The notes beneath the pieces are model-generated. The model was not told the DNA's origin, ran no database searches, and was given only the letters and a program-made list of their open reading frames with translations. Shown one piece after another: positions 6,463 through 15,069 of a stretch of 46,427 bases of DNA (the stretch's first letter is position 1; the number at the start of each line of letters is the position of its first letter). The stretch is from an uncultured beta proteobacterium (lineage in GTDB: Bacteria > Pseudomonadota > Gammaproteobacteria > Burkholderiales > Burkholderiaceae_C), in contig CAIXNB010000127.1 of the NCBI GenBank assembly GCA_903920695.1, positions 1-46,427 of the forward strand, given 5' to 3'. A program made the translations under genes and the position numbers.

Positions 6463-7644
6463 ATGTATGCACGTCTCGCACAACACAATCTGAGTGATCT
6501 GCTGGGGCAGTTTCCGGCAGTCGTTTTGTTGGGGCCGCGCCAGGCGGGCAAGACAACGCTGGCGATTGCCGAGAAGGAAGCTGACCAAAACGCCATTTAT
6601 CTGGACCTGGAGCTGCCATCGGCGCGACGCCAACTCGATGATCCCGAAGCGTTTCTGATGGCCCACTTCAAGCAACTGATCATTCTTGATGAGGTCCAGC
6701 GCATGCCGGACCTCTTTACCGTGCTGCGCGGTGTCATTGATCGTCGGCGACGAAATGGCGAAGCGAGCCGGCAGTTCCTCTTGCTGGGTTCGGCATCAGG
6801 CGTCATGCTGCAACAAAGTAGTGAAAGTCTCGCCGGACGAGTAGCGCAACTTGAACTCACGCCGTTTCAAGCACGCGAGATTCTGGCAGACAGCGCGCCG
6901 GCATCGACCATGAATTCTCTTTGGATTCGCGGCGGGTTTCCTCTTTCGTGGCTGGTGTCCGATGATGCCAGGAGCCTGACCTGGCGCGAGGCATTCATCA
7001 ATACTTATCTGGAAAAGGACATTCCGGCACTGGGCCCGCGCATACCGGCGACCACATTGCGCCGCTTGTGGACCATGTTGGCGCATAACCAGGGGGAGAT
7101 GCTGGACCAGTCTAAATTGGCCGGTGCGCTTGCCATCAGTGGGCAAACGGTTGGGCGCTATATTGACCTGCTGTGTGATCTGATGCTGGTGCGGCGCTTG
7201 CCTGCATGGAGCGGAAACGTTGGCAAAAGGCTGGTGCGCTCACCCAAGGTCTACGTGCGCGACAGCGGACTGGTGCACGCACTGCTTGGCTTGCAGGATC
7301 TTGATTCCGTCCTCAGTCACCCGGTGGCTGGAGCGAGTTGGGAAGGCTTTGTTGTTGAGCAGTTGATCGACGCGGCGCCGCATGCGAAAGCCAGTTTCTA
7401 CCGAACCAGTCATGGCGCTGAAGTCGATCTGGTTTTGGAGTTTCGCAGCGGTCAAACCTGGGTTATCGAGGTCAAACGATCCTCGGCGCCCACTGTTTCC
7501 AGGGGTTTTCATCTGGCTGCTACGGATCTCGGAGCCAAGCGCAAACTCCTGGTTGCACCAGTGGAGCAACCCTTTCCGATGCGCGATGGCGTCGAGGTCT
7601 TGAACCCAGTCATGGCGGCCAACCTGGTTGCAGCGCAGGCGTGA
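6463..7644 (+). CDS. AAA-family ATPase with DUF4143 domain
   Basis: A 393-residue protein of the AAA_14/DUF4143 group. Walker A is GPRQAGKTT (residues 24-32) and Walker B is LIILDEVQ (Asp76-Glu77). The central part holds a winged-helix-like stretch, and the C-terminal ~130 residues contain the DUF4143 region with a nuclease-like pattern (TSHGAEVDLVLEF, then WVIEVKRSSAPTVSRG). Members are widespread in accessory DNA; their role is not settled. The start ATG at 6463 is preferred over the upstream TTG at 6415 because the promoter overlaps the latter's extra codons. It is the last complete gene of the island. Confidence 0.88.
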   Translation: MYARLAQHNLSDLLGQFPAVVLLGPRQAGKTTLAIAEKEADQNAIYLDLELPSARRQLDDPEAFLMAHFKQLIILDEVQRMPDLFTVLRGVIDRRRRNGEASRQFLLLGSASGVMLQQSSESLAGRVAQLELTPFQAREILADSAPASTMNSLWIRGGFPLSWLVSDDARSLTWREAFINTYLEKDIPALGPRIPATTLRRLWTMLAHNQGEMLDQSKLAGALAISGQTVGRYIDLLCDLMLVRRLPAWSGNVGKRLVRSPKVYVRDSGLVHALLGLQDLDSVLSHPVAGASWEGFVVEQLIDAAPHAKASFYRTSHGAEVDLVLEFRSGQTWVIEVKRSSAPTVSRGFHLAATDLGAKRKLLVAPVEQPFPMRDGVEVLNPVMAANLVAAQA

Positions 7645-7705
7645 TGCCAGCGCACAATGGCTTGGTGCTGCAGGACGCCGATACCGTTCAAGCACTGGCC
7701 AATTT

Positions 7706-7731
7706 CCGCGCAAAAAAGGCGCGGGGTTTTT
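7706..7731 (+). terminator. Rho-independent terminator after the ATPase gene
   Basis: A CCGCGC/GCGCGG stem (7706-7711, 7719-7724) with an A-rich loop is followed after two G by five T. It sits about 60 bases after the ATPase stop and reads in that direction. Confidence 0.6.
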
Positions 7732-7774
7732 CGGATTGCCGGGTACTGGGAATTGCCCGCAAGGCCGTGTCACC

Positions 7775-7848
7775 GACCGCCGTATAGGCTCCATTCCATG
7801 ATCGGCGTATAGGTTCCATTCTGTGACCGGCGTAATGGAGCCACGGCC
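7775..7848. repeat. Three tandem 25-bp repeats, possible insertion-sequence end
   Basis: Units start at 7775, 7800 and 7825, each with a core close to GACCGGCGTATAGG followed by TCCATTC. The third unit has lost two bases in the core (GACCGGCGTAATGG). Arrays of this kind occur at the ends of some insertion sequences (for example the IS21 group), where they bind transposase. No transposase gene is present, so this could be a solo remnant. The IS21 link is from memory of the family and is tentative. Confidence 0.45.
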
Positions 7849-7942
7849 GGGCATCTTCCTTTGGGCACGTTTGATAAGGTGTCGAAGTTGACTGGTGTGC
7901 AGAAGTTGTAGTGGCTTCGGACCGGGCGAGTTCTGCCGGCCA

Positions 7943-8005
7943 ATCGCCATCGCCATCGTCATCATCATCGGCGGCGCCATCACCTCGACGCTGCTGACGC
8001 GGCTG
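7943..8005 (+). pseudogene. Relic of an RND permease gene 3' end
   Basis: Read on the plus strand this stretch gives IAIAIVIIIGGAITSTLLT, matching the LAIAIIGGTITSTLLT end of the intact permease at about 3645-3690. Nucleotide similarity is high over the IGG-ITSTLLT part (about 36 of 40 bases by eye). The frame then runs into unrelated sequence. It is a fragment left by duplication, deletion or insertion and is not expressed as a pump. Confidence 0.6.
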
Positions 8006-8105
8006 GCAGAATTGCTGGCAAATAGTTACCTTTGTGATTCAGCGGCATAACTGTCTGGGGCGCGCAAGCTCATGTTTCCTTGTCTTCAGGCGCTAATCAA
8101 GCGCG

Positions 8106-8142
8106 AAAAAAAGGAGCAGCACTTGCGTGCTGCTCCTTTTTT
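8106..8142 (-). terminator. Strong bidirectional terminator after the TonB-dependent receptor
   Basis: A perfect stem GGAGCAGCAC/GTGCTGCTCC with a TTGC loop is flanked by an A-run on the left and a T-run on the right, so it can stop transcription from both sides. It lies ~70 bases beyond the receptor stop at 8213 and closes the accessory island on the left. Confidence 0.88.
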
Positions 8143-8212
8143 GAGGGTGACTTCAAACCGGGAAGAACGGGTCTTTCAGATCAGGCCGGTTTGATGTCCT
8201 GTGCGGGTTCGA

Positions 8213-10936
8213 TCAGAAGTTGAAGGTTCCACGCAGGTAATACGCGCGACCGGTTGGATCGGTGTAACGCGGATCGTAGCCAGCCTGGAACACTGTGGTC
8301 TGGTAGGACAGGGGGGGAGCCCGATCAGCAATATTGCGAATGCCAGCAGTCATAGAAAAACTCTTGTTGACGGCATACGACCCAAACACATCGAATGTTG
8401 TGTAGGAAGCAACTTCATCCGGCAGTCCATACTGATCGATATAGCCAGACTTGTAGTGTGCTGTCACGCCAGCACCAAATTCCCCTTTGGTCCAGTTAAC
8501 AGACAGGTTATGCTGCCACCGGAACACTGGACCGGTTCCACTGTAGATGCCGACGTTCTGGTTCCAAGGACCATCGGTGTAATCCTGGTACTCGTACTGG
8601 TTGACGTAGGTGCTTTGCAGATTGAACCTGAAATCACCGGCCGTGCCAGCACGCAACCGATAGTTGCCACTGAAGTCAATACCGCGGGTGTTCAGGCCCC
8701 CCAGATTCTGCGTGCGCAGATCGACGTAGCCGCATGTGAGCGGGTTCGGACATTCCGAACCGTCAGTGGAAAGGTTGCCACCCGGATTGCGATGGAAGAG
8801 ACTGGCGAACGTTCCCGGATTGCTGAAGACCGTGTTGGCGTCGATGGAACCAATCGCATGGTCCAGTTTGATCATCCAGAAGTCCACACCCAGACTCAGA
8901 TCCTTCGCCGGCTCAAACACAAAACCGAGGGTCATGTTCTTCGATGTTTCAGGCTGCAGACTCGTGTTGCCGCCATACAGGGCTTGGGCCTGGATCTGGC
9001 AGTTGGCTGATGCAGGCTTGCCGGCGATTGGCGTACCGCCCGGACAATTGATCGGGTCATCAACTTGCGGGGTATTGGTGTAATACGGCGCTGCGTTGAT
9101 GTCATAGAGCGATGGCGCACGGAATCCGGTTGAGTACGAACCGCGCATCATGAACTGCTGGCTCGGTTGAAAGCGGAAGCTCACTTTTGGATTGGTCGTG
9201 CTGCCAAAGTCGCTATATCGGTCGTGGCGCAGGGCCGCGGTTACGTCAAAAGTCTTCGTGACCGGCACATTCAACTCGGCATAGACCGCCGAGACGTTGC
9301 GCGCGCCTTCATTAAGAGTAGCGGGGTCAAAGCCGGTACTTGCGACAACCAGTTCTGCGAAGGCGACATTGGCCGCGTCCTTGAACGATTCATGCCGGGT
9401 TTCTGCGCCAACGGCCAAGGCGGCTGGGCGACCGGCGCCGAGCCAATCGCTCAGTTCGCGGCTGGCGCGTGCATCGATGCCGGTTACCGTGCCCTTGGCG
9501 GTTTGCAATATGCCTGACAGACCGGCACCGTCAATGACCGCTTGACCAGCCGCGTCTTGCGCGCCGAACGGGTTGATCACACCGTTCAATACGGCTGCGG
9601 TAATGGCCGGGCCGTTGCTGTAACCAGCCAGGCCATCAACGAGCTTGTTTTCGTTGTAGCTGAGTGCTGTCTGATAGTCCCATCCGCCTAAAGTCCCTTC
9701 CAACGAAGCAACCAGGCGTTGCTGGTAGTTGGTTGTGATCCCTTCGCGTGAGCCGTTGGGCAGATCACGCCACTTGACGTGAATGTAACCAGGCTGCAAT
9801 TCCGGGTGGGCGGCAGCAGAACTGTCGGTGAAGGTGGCGCTCAGCGGGATATTGGGAACGATGGACGTTGCCGTATTGCCGGGGTAGTACGGATTCAATG
9901 AACCGTCCGGACGGAGGCGGTTCATGAACAGGCCACCGTAAGGCACTGGTGCAATAACGGTGTCCACTTTGCTTCGGCTGCCAAAATATTCCAGACCGAA
10001 CTGCATGTCGTTGTTGATTTTCAGTGCTCCCTTCAACAGGCCCGACACGCGCTCGGTCGCGGGTGTGTAGTTGACGAAACTGGAGGTTGTCATCTGGCAA
10101 CCCGTATTCGTTGCATTGGGGATCAGGTTGGGTGCGGAAGTGCATCCTGGCGCCGCCGGGTTACCACTGTTGCCATCCTGGTAGTAATTGGCGGGGCTGG
10201 TTGTCGGGGACAAGCCGCCAGCGTAACGTGTATTGAAATCACGCTGCGTGCCGCCGATCGGATCCTGCTTTTGGTAGTCAATGAAGCCCAGAACATTAAA
10301 TCCGCGTTCATTGAGGTCGCCAAACCCGAATCCAATGTTCGCGCTGGTCGCTTTGCCGCCCGGGTGTTGTGGTGAGTCTGCCCCAACCGTGATGGTGCCG
10401 CCACTAAAGTTTTTGCGGGTGATGAAGTTGATCACACCGCCGATAGCGTCCGTGCCGTACAACGACGAAGCGCCGTCACGCAGCACTTCGATACGGTCCA
10501 GTGCCGCAAACGGAATCATGTTTAAGTCGGGTGCGGAACTGTCGAGCGCATTGTTGGCGATGCGTCGACCATTCAAAAGAACCAGGGTCTTGTTTGCACC
10601 AATACCGCGCAGATCGGCAAACGAAGCGCCGCCCGTTCCCGAACCGACGACCTGGCTGGTGCCAAGGCTTGTTTGCGACGAGGTGATTGACGCCATGACC
10701 TGTTCGATGGTCGTAACGCCTTGTTTCTTCAGGTCATCGAACTTGATCACGGTGATTGGCACCGCGGTTTCCGCGTCGATTCGTTTGATCGCTGAGCCGG
10801 TAATTTCCACGCGCTGCAACGTTGCGTCTTGCGCCATGACGGCCCCTGGGGCCATCACAAGGCCGCCAAAGGCGATTACCAAACCCGTGCACAACTTGGT
10901 GCGCGCAAACGCTTTGCCATGCCTGTCGTATTTCAT
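8213..10936 (-). CDS. TonB-dependent outer-membrane receptor
   Basis: A 907-residue outer-membrane transporter. An N-terminal signal peptide (hydrophobic core LVIAFGGLVMAPGAVMAQ) is followed by a plug domain with the usual signatures: TVIKFDDLKKQG, ADLRGIGANKTLVLLNGRR, IPFAALDRIEVLRDGASSLYG and GGVINFITRKNF. The remaining ~650 residues are barrel, ending in the aromatic FNF typical of proteins folded by the Bam machinery. A ribosome-binding site AAGGA lies 6 bases before the ATG. The dedicated exbB-exbD-exbD-tonB genes lie upstream on the same strand. The ligand is not evident; no Fur box is seen, so an iron role should not be assumed. Confidence 0.94.
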   Translation of the reverse strand: MKYDRHGKAFARTKLCTGLVIAFGGLVMAPGAVMAQDATLQRVEITGSAIKRIDAETAVPITVIKFDDLKKQGVTTIEQVMASITSSQTSLGTSQVVGSGTGGASFADLRGIGANKTLVLLNGRRIANNALDSSAPDLNMIPFAALDRIEVLRDGASSLYGTDAIGGVINFITRKNFSGGTITVGADSPQHPGGKATSANIGFGFGDLNERGFNVLGFIDYQKQDPIGGTQRDFNTRYAGGLSPTTSPANYYQDGNSGNPAAPGCTSAPNLIPNATNTGCQMTTSSFVNYTPATERVSGLLKGALKINNDMQFGLEYFGSRSKVDTVIAPVPYGGLFMNRLRPDGSLNPYYPGNTATSIVPNIPLSATFTDSSAAAHPELQPGYIHVKWRDLPNGSREGITTNYQQRLVASLEGTLGGWDYQTALSYNENKLVDGLAGYSNGPAITAAVLNGVINPFGAQDAAGQAVIDGAGLSGILQTAKGTVTGIDARASRELSDWLGAGRPAALAVGAETRHESFKDAANVAFAELVVASTGFDPATLNEGARNVSAVYAELNVPVTKTFDVTAALRHDRYSDFGSTTNPKVSFRFQPSQQFMMRGSYSTGFRAPSLYDINAAPYYTNTPQVDDPINCPGGTPIAGKPASANCQIQAQALYGGNTSLQPETSKNMTLGFVFEPAKDLSLGVDFWMIKLDHAIGSIDANTVFSNPGTFASLFHRNPGGNLSTDGSECPNPLTCGYVDLRTQNLGGLNTRGIDFSGNYRLRAGTAGDFRFNLQSTYVNQYEYQDYTDGPWNQNVGIYSGTGPVFRWQHNLSVNWTKGEFGAGVTAHYKSGYIDQYGLPDEVASYTTFDVFGSYAVNKSFSMTAGIRNIADRAPPLSYQTTVFQAGYDPRYTDPTGRAYYLRGTFNF

Positions 10937-11249
10937 GAGTAGTCCTTCATTGAATGGGAAAACAGAGCAAGATATGTCGCGCCAGAATGGGCTGCAAGTT
11001 GGAGGCGTTTTCCAACTGCATCTGTTTCCGTGTAACTACTTTAAGGTAAAAAAAAGTAAATTTGAATTGGGGCTTAACGCAATTCTTAAAAACAAGCCTC
11101 CCTGTTGCCAAAATACATCGTGGTGACGCGCCAGTGTGATAGGCATTGTTGTATTCGGCGACGCTATAAGGCACGGCGGACAGCCAGCCATGCGCAAGGC
11201 ATGGCTGGCAGAGGCTTCTCACTGTCTCGGGTGAACGTCGCTGCGGCGC
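10937..11249. other. Intergenic region between tonB and the receptor gene
   Basis: About 310 bases with no convincing gene. The part next to the receptor is AT-rich (around 11040-11100) and is the likely site of the receptor's own promoter, though no clear -35/-10 pair stands out. Near tonB there is a 10-bp perfect hairpin (CCAGCCATGC at 11184-11193, GCATGGCTGG at 11199-11208) without a U-run. It may end or attenuate the tonB transcript. Confidence 0.6.
11184..11208 (-). terminator. Hairpin downstream of tonB (possible terminator or attenuator)
   Basis: A perfect 10-bp stem with a 5-base loop, about 40 bases after the tonB stop. There is no T-run in either direction, so intrinsic termination is uncertain. 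It may instead protect the 3' end of the mRNA. Confidence 0.4.
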
Positions 11250-11921
11250 TTATTCAAGCTTGAAGTTGAATTCCTGCGTGGCGGTCACCTCACCGGCATC
11301 CGAGATGCACTTGTACTGCATCATGGCGGCCTTGACGGCGGCGTGGAATACGCGCGGACCTGACACGATGGTCACATCCTGAATGACGCCGCCCTTGATT
11401 CGGATCTGGGCTTTCACCACGCCTTCGGTTCCGTCCTGTATCGCCTTGCGCGGCATCTCGGGTGGCACCTGGGTCGGGCAGGCGACGCCGATGTCGTTGC
11501 GGTTGGGCGCGGGTTTGGCGACTGGCGCCGGTGGCGCTGGCGGTGCAATGGCGACCGGTGCAGTCGGCACGTTGGTCGTCGATGCAATCGAAATGCCCGC
11601 ACTCACCGTCGACGGTGCCACATCGGGCGGCGGCACATAGGGTGGCGGTGGCGCTTCGCTCCTGACGATTTCTTTGGGCGTCTCGACCTTCTTCGGTGGT
11701 GGCGGTGGCGGCGGCGGCGGAATGATGACTTCTTGAATCACCACGGCTTCAAGCGGCTTCTTGATGAAGTTCAGCCCTTTGCGTGCCATGCCCGAGACCA
11801 GGGCATAACCCATCAAGACGTGCAGGGCGATGACGATGACCAGGCCCTTGACCCGGCGGCTCGGGTCTCTGGGCTGGTAGCGGTAGTTCATGCCAATGCT
11901 GGCGGAGCCGGGCGTATTCAT
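11250..11921 (-). CDS. tonB: TonB energy transducer
   Basis: A 223-residue inner-membrane-anchored periplasmic protein that carries energy from ExbB/ExbD to outer-membrane receptors. A cytoplasmic start of ~25 residues is followed by one membrane segment (GLVIVIALHVLMGYALVSGM), a proline-rich spacer with a run of nine prolines and further PPPP blocks, and a C-terminal TonB domain (VPPEMPRKAIQDGTEGVVKA, then VTIVSGPRVFHAAVKAAM, ending EFNFKLE). The ATG overlaps the exbD2 stop by 4 bases. It is the last gene of exbB-exbD-exbD-tonB. Confidence 0.93.
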   Translation of the reverse strand: MNTPGSASIGMNYRYQPRDPSRRVKGLVIVIALHVLMGYALVSGMARKGLNFIKKPLEAVVIQEVIIPPPPPPPPPKKVETPKEIVRSEAPPPPYVPPPDVAPSTVSAGISIASTTNVPTAPVAIAPPAPPAPVAKPAPNRNDIGVACPTQVPPEMPRKAIQDGTEGVVKAQIRIKGGVIQDVTIVSGPRVFHAAVKAAMMQYKCISDAGEVTATQEFNFKLE

Positions 11922-12343
11922 TTGACAAACTGCTCGCTGCCGATAACGGCGATCTTGTTCAGCCCCAGGCGCTTGGTCGAGGACAGCACGTTGGCAAAGA
12001 CGGCGTAGCTCGCGGCCTTGTTCGGGCGCACATGGATCTCGGGCTGCACCGTGGCCCGGGACGTTTCAATCATCTTGAATTCCAGTTCCTGCGCCGTGAC
12101 CGGCAGGCCTTGCCAGTAGACGACGCTCTTGTCGTCAATGTCGATCTGGATTTTTTCCGGCTTGATGTTGTTGACCGGCGGTGTGCCCACCGGCATTTCC
12201 AGATTGACCGAATGCAACTGGATCGGGATCGTGATGATCAGCATCACCAAGAGGACCAGCATCACGTCGATCAGTGGCGTGGTGTTGATCTCCATCAGCA
12301 CCTCGGGCTCGTCCGAGTTGCTGCTGCCAACGTTCATGCTCAT
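11918..12343 (-). CDS. exbD: ExbD biopolymer transport protein, second copy
   Basis: A 141-residue ExbD/TolR-type protein with one N-terminal membrane helix (INTTPLIDVMLVLLVMLIIT) that contains the conserved aspartate of the proton path, and a periplasmic domain. I choose the ATG at 12343 because AAGGAA lies about 9 bases upstream; an in-frame TTG at 12373 would add ten residues and overlap the previous gene. Sequence clearly differs from the neighbouring ExbD, so this is an old duplication. It overlaps tonB by 4 bases. Confidence 0.9.
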   Translation of the reverse strand: MSMNVGSSNSDEPEVLMEINTTPLIDVMLVLLVMLIITIPIQLHSVNLEMPVGTPPVNNIKPEKIQIDIDDKSVVYWQGLPVTAQELEFKMIETSRATVQPEIHVRPNKAASYAVFANVLSSTKRLGLNKIAVIGSEQFVK

Positions 12344-12369
12344 GGGTGGGTTCCTTGCATGCTGTGTGC

Positions 12370-12801
12370 TCAACCGCCCAGCGGCGGGGGCTCGGTGATG
12401 AAGGCGACCTTGACGATGCCGGCGCGCTGGCAGGCGTACAGGATCTTGCCCACGCCTTCGTACTGTGCGCTCATGTCGCCGCGGATCTGCACTTCAGGCT
12501 GGGGCTTGAGGTGCGAGACTTTCTTGAGCTTGTCCACCAGCACTTCGACGTTCTGGACGCGCTGGTCGTACCAGTAGACGTTGCCAGCCAGATCGACCGA
12601 GATGATGACGTTTTCGGGTTTGGTCTCGCGCACTTCGACGCGTTCCTTGGGCAGGCTGACCTTGATCGAGGTGGTGACCACGGGAATGGTGATCAGGAAG
12701 ATGATCAGCAGCACCAGCATCACGTCCACCAGGGGCGTGGTGTTGATGGCCGACATGACGGCGTCTTCGCCGTCACTGGCAGAGCCAACGCTCATTGACA
12801 T
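12370..12801 (-). CDS. exbD: ExbD biopolymer transport protein, first copy
   Basis: A 143-residue ExbD/TolR-type subunit. The membrane helix SAINTTPLVDVMLVLLIIFL carries the essential Asp, and the periplasmic part ends PPPLGG. AGGAAA precedes the ATG. It follows exbB by 33 bases. Gene sets with two different ExbD proteins beside one ExbB occur in several Proteobacteria, where one ExbD can be specialised. Confidence 0.93.
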   Translation of the reverse strand: MSMSVGSASDGEDAVMSAINTTPLVDVMLVLLIIFLITIPVVTTSIKVSLPKERVEVRETKPENVIISVDLAGNVYWYDQRVQNVEVLVDKLKKVSHLKPQPEVQIRGDMSAQYEGVGKILYACQRAGIVKVAFITEPPPLGG

Positions 12802-12834
12802 GGCAATTTCCTAGGTGGATTGAGCGCGGCTGTA

Positions 12835-13671
12835 TCAGGCCTTCTTGACCGAACCGAGAATGACGGCGTGCAGGTCGCTGCCGAAAGCGCGCACATCGGC
12901 CATGGCGTCCTTGTTGCGACCGACCAGCCAGTTGTAGGCCAGCACAGCGGGAACGGCGACAGCCAGACCGATGGCGGTCATGATCAGGGCTTCACCGACC
13001 GGGCCAGCCACCTTGTCAATCGATGCCTGGCCCGAGATGCCAATGGCGGTCAGGGCGTGGTAGATGCCCCAGACGGTGCCAAAGAGGCCGACGAAGGGCG
13101 AGATGGAGCCAACTGTGGCCAGCACCGAGAGGCCGCGCTGCATGCTGCTCTGGATACGCTCGACGGCGCGCTGGATGCTCATGGCGATCCAGTCGTTCAA
13201 GTCGACATGGCCCATCAGTCCGTCGTGCTTCTTGGTGGCATCCATGCCGGCTTCGGCGATGAAACGAAACGGGCTGTTTTCATCGAGCTTGGCGCAGCCT
13301 TGTGCGACGCTGCCGGCGGTCCAGAAATCGTTGGCTGCAGCCTTGGCCTGGCGACCGACCTTGGCCTGTTCGAGCAGTTTGACGATCAGCACATACCAGC
13401 TGCTGATGCTCATGACGAGCAGCAGCATCAGCACGGTCTTGGCGACACCGTCGGAGGTTTTCCAGAGGGCTTCGATGCCATAGGGGTTGTCGGTGGGGTC
13501 TGGGGCTTTTTTGGCTTCGACTGCCGGCGCTGGCGCACTGACTGCAGCGGGTGCGGCCTGGCTGGCTGCCGGGGCAGCGGTCTGCGCCTGGACCGTGACG
13601 GGTGTCAGCGGCAGTACCAGTACTAGCGCGCATGCGCAGGACGCCATGATTCGAGCAACTTTGATCTGCAT
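12835..13671 (-). CDS. exbB: ExbB/TolQ/MotA-family proton channel
   Basis: A 278-residue inner-membrane protein that forms the pentameric proton channel around ExbD. It begins with a cleavable-looking signal sequence (MQIKVARIMASCACALVLVL up to VQAQ) and an Ala/Pro-rich periplasmic stretch, an extension absent from short ExbB proteins. Three membrane helices follow (VLMLLLVMSISSWYVLIVKL; ISPFVGLFGTVWGIYHAL; ALIMTAIGLAVAVPAVLAYN), the last two forming the MotA_ExbB core. The ATG at 13671 is chosen because AAAGGAAA lies 6 bases upstream; the longer frame to 13704 lacks this. Confidence 0.94.
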   Translation of the reverse strand: MQIKVARIMASCACALVLVLPLTPVTVQAQTAAPAASQAAPAAVSAPAPAVEAKKAPDPTDNPYGIEALWKTSDGVAKTVLMLLLVMSISSWYVLIVKLLEQAKVGRQAKAAANDFWTAGSVAQGCAKLDENSPFRFIAEAGMDATKKHDGLMGHVDLNDWIAMSIQRAVERIQSSMQRGLSVLATVGSISPFVGLFGTVWGIYHALTAIGISGQASIDKVAGPVGEALIMTAIGLAVAVPAVLAYNWLVGRNKDAMADVRAFGSDLHAVILGSVKKA

Positions 13672-13803
13672 GGTGTTTCCTTTGACAAAGATGAAGGGTG
13701 ACAACTCCAGCCGTCAGGCTGCCAGCACCCGAAAAAATCGATGCGCCGAGTATAGAGGACGCCAGTGTGCCATTGGTTCCCTCCTAATATGTTCAAGTGC
13801 AAT

Positions 13804-15069
13804 CTAGATCACACCCTCAAACATCATGATATTGACCAGGTCCCCGGCAGCGACGTCGCCTTGCTTGTGCGCCAGCACGATCAGGCCATTGGCCTGCACC
13901 ATGGAACTGAGCACGCCAGAGCCCTGGTTGCCGGTGGTCCTGACCTGAAGTGAGCCGTCAGCGCCAGTGCTGACCGTGCCGCGCTGGTATTCGGTGCGAC
14001 CGGGCTTCTTGCGCAGCGCCTCCAGGCTGCGCGCCTTTAGCAAGGGTGGTGCCGTTGCCGTGCTGCCCATCATCTGCAGCAGGGCGGGTCGCACGAAGGC
14101 CAGAAAAGTCACCATCACGGCGACCGGGTTGCCCGGCAGGCCGAACAGCACCGCGTTGCCGATGCGGCCAACCGCCATCGGACGGCCGGGGCGCATGGCG
14201 ATCTTCCAGAAAGCGACGTCGCCGAGTTTCTTCATCATCAGCTTGGTGTAGTCGGCTTCTCCGACGCTGACGCCGCCGCTGGTGATGATGGCATCGGTCT
14301 GCAGCGCTGCCTGCGTGAATGCAGCTTCCAGCAGGGCGGGCTCGTCGCGCACCACGCCCATGTCGATCACCTCGCAGCCCAGGCGACTGAGCAGGCCAAA
14401 CACGGTGTAGCGATTGCTGTCGTAAACCGCGCCTTCGCGTGGCGGCTGGCCCAGGCTCAGGATCTCGTCGCCGGTCGAAAAATAGGCGACGCGCAGCTTG
14501 CGCCAGACCGCCACCTGTTCGATGCCCAAGCTGGCCAGCAGCCCCAGTGCTGCGGGTGTTAGCAGTTGACCTTGGCGCAGCGCTGGCTGGCCTTGCATCA
14601 GGTCTTCACCGAGTTGGCGCCGGTTGTCGCCGGCGCGCAGCAGGCCGGCCGCGATGGCGATGTTTGGCCCGTCGCTCGTGACCAACTCCTGCGGCACCAC
14701 GGTATCGAGCCCACTGGGCATGATGGCGCCCGTCATGATCTTGATGCACTGACCGGGCTCGACCCGGTGCGGCCAGCCAGCGCCAGCGCGCAATGTGCCG
14801 GCCACCGTCAGGGTCAGGGCGACGCCTGGCTTGAGTTGCGCGGCGTCGAAGGCATAGCCGTCCATCGCCGAGTTATCGTGCGCTGGCACGCTGATGGGCG
14901 AGATCACGTCCTGTGCCAGGACGCGACCCAGTGCCTGAAAAATACCGACGGTTTCCTGCGCCGTGACGGGTTCCACCAGGCGCGACATAAAGGTGTTGAC
15001 GCCACTGACGCTCAAGGCTTGCGGGTCATAGCCTTGCAGTTCGGCAGCGATGGTGGCGAGGGTTTTCAT
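13804..15069 (-). CDS. moeA: Molybdopterin molybdenumtransferase
   Basis: A 421-residue MoeA, which inserts molybdate into adenylylated molybdopterin in the cytoplasm. Seen are the N-terminal domain with [11 protein letters not shown], the central MoCF-biosynthesis domain ([39 protein letters not shown]) and the C-terminal beta domain ([13 protein letters not shown]). Length fits the family (~400-420). The ATG overlaps the mobA stop (ATGA), placing it third in moaA-mobA-moeA. Confidence 0.95.
   Translation of the reverse strand: MKTLATIAAELQGYDPQALSVSGVNTFMSRLVEPVTAQETVGIFQALGRVLAQDVISPISVPAHDNSAMDGYAFDAAQLKPGVALTLTVAGTLRAGAGWPHRVEPGQCIKIMTGAIMPSGLDTVVPQELVTSDGPNIAIAAGLLRAGDNRRQLGEDLMQGQPALRQGQLLTPAALGLLASLGIEQVAVWRKLRVAYFSTGDEILSLGQPPREGAVYDSNRYTVFGLLSRLGCEVIDMGVVRDEPALLEAAFTQAALQTDAIITSGGVSVGEADYTKLMMKKLGDVAFWKIAMRPGRPMAVGRIGNAVLFGLPGNPVAVMVTFLAFVRPALLQMMGSTATAPPLLKARSLEALRKKPGRTEYQRGTVSTGADGSLQVRTTGNQGSGVLSSMVQANGLIVLAHKQGDVAAGDLVNIMMFEGVI

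Noticed and set aside
11655..11725. A GGTGGC/GGCGGC repeat tract that looks like a microsatellite
   Set aside because: It is the coding sequence of the proline-rich spacer of TonB.
13672..13803. A search for a Fur box upstream of exbB
   Set aside because: No GATAAT-type inverted repeat is present, so iron control is not claimed.
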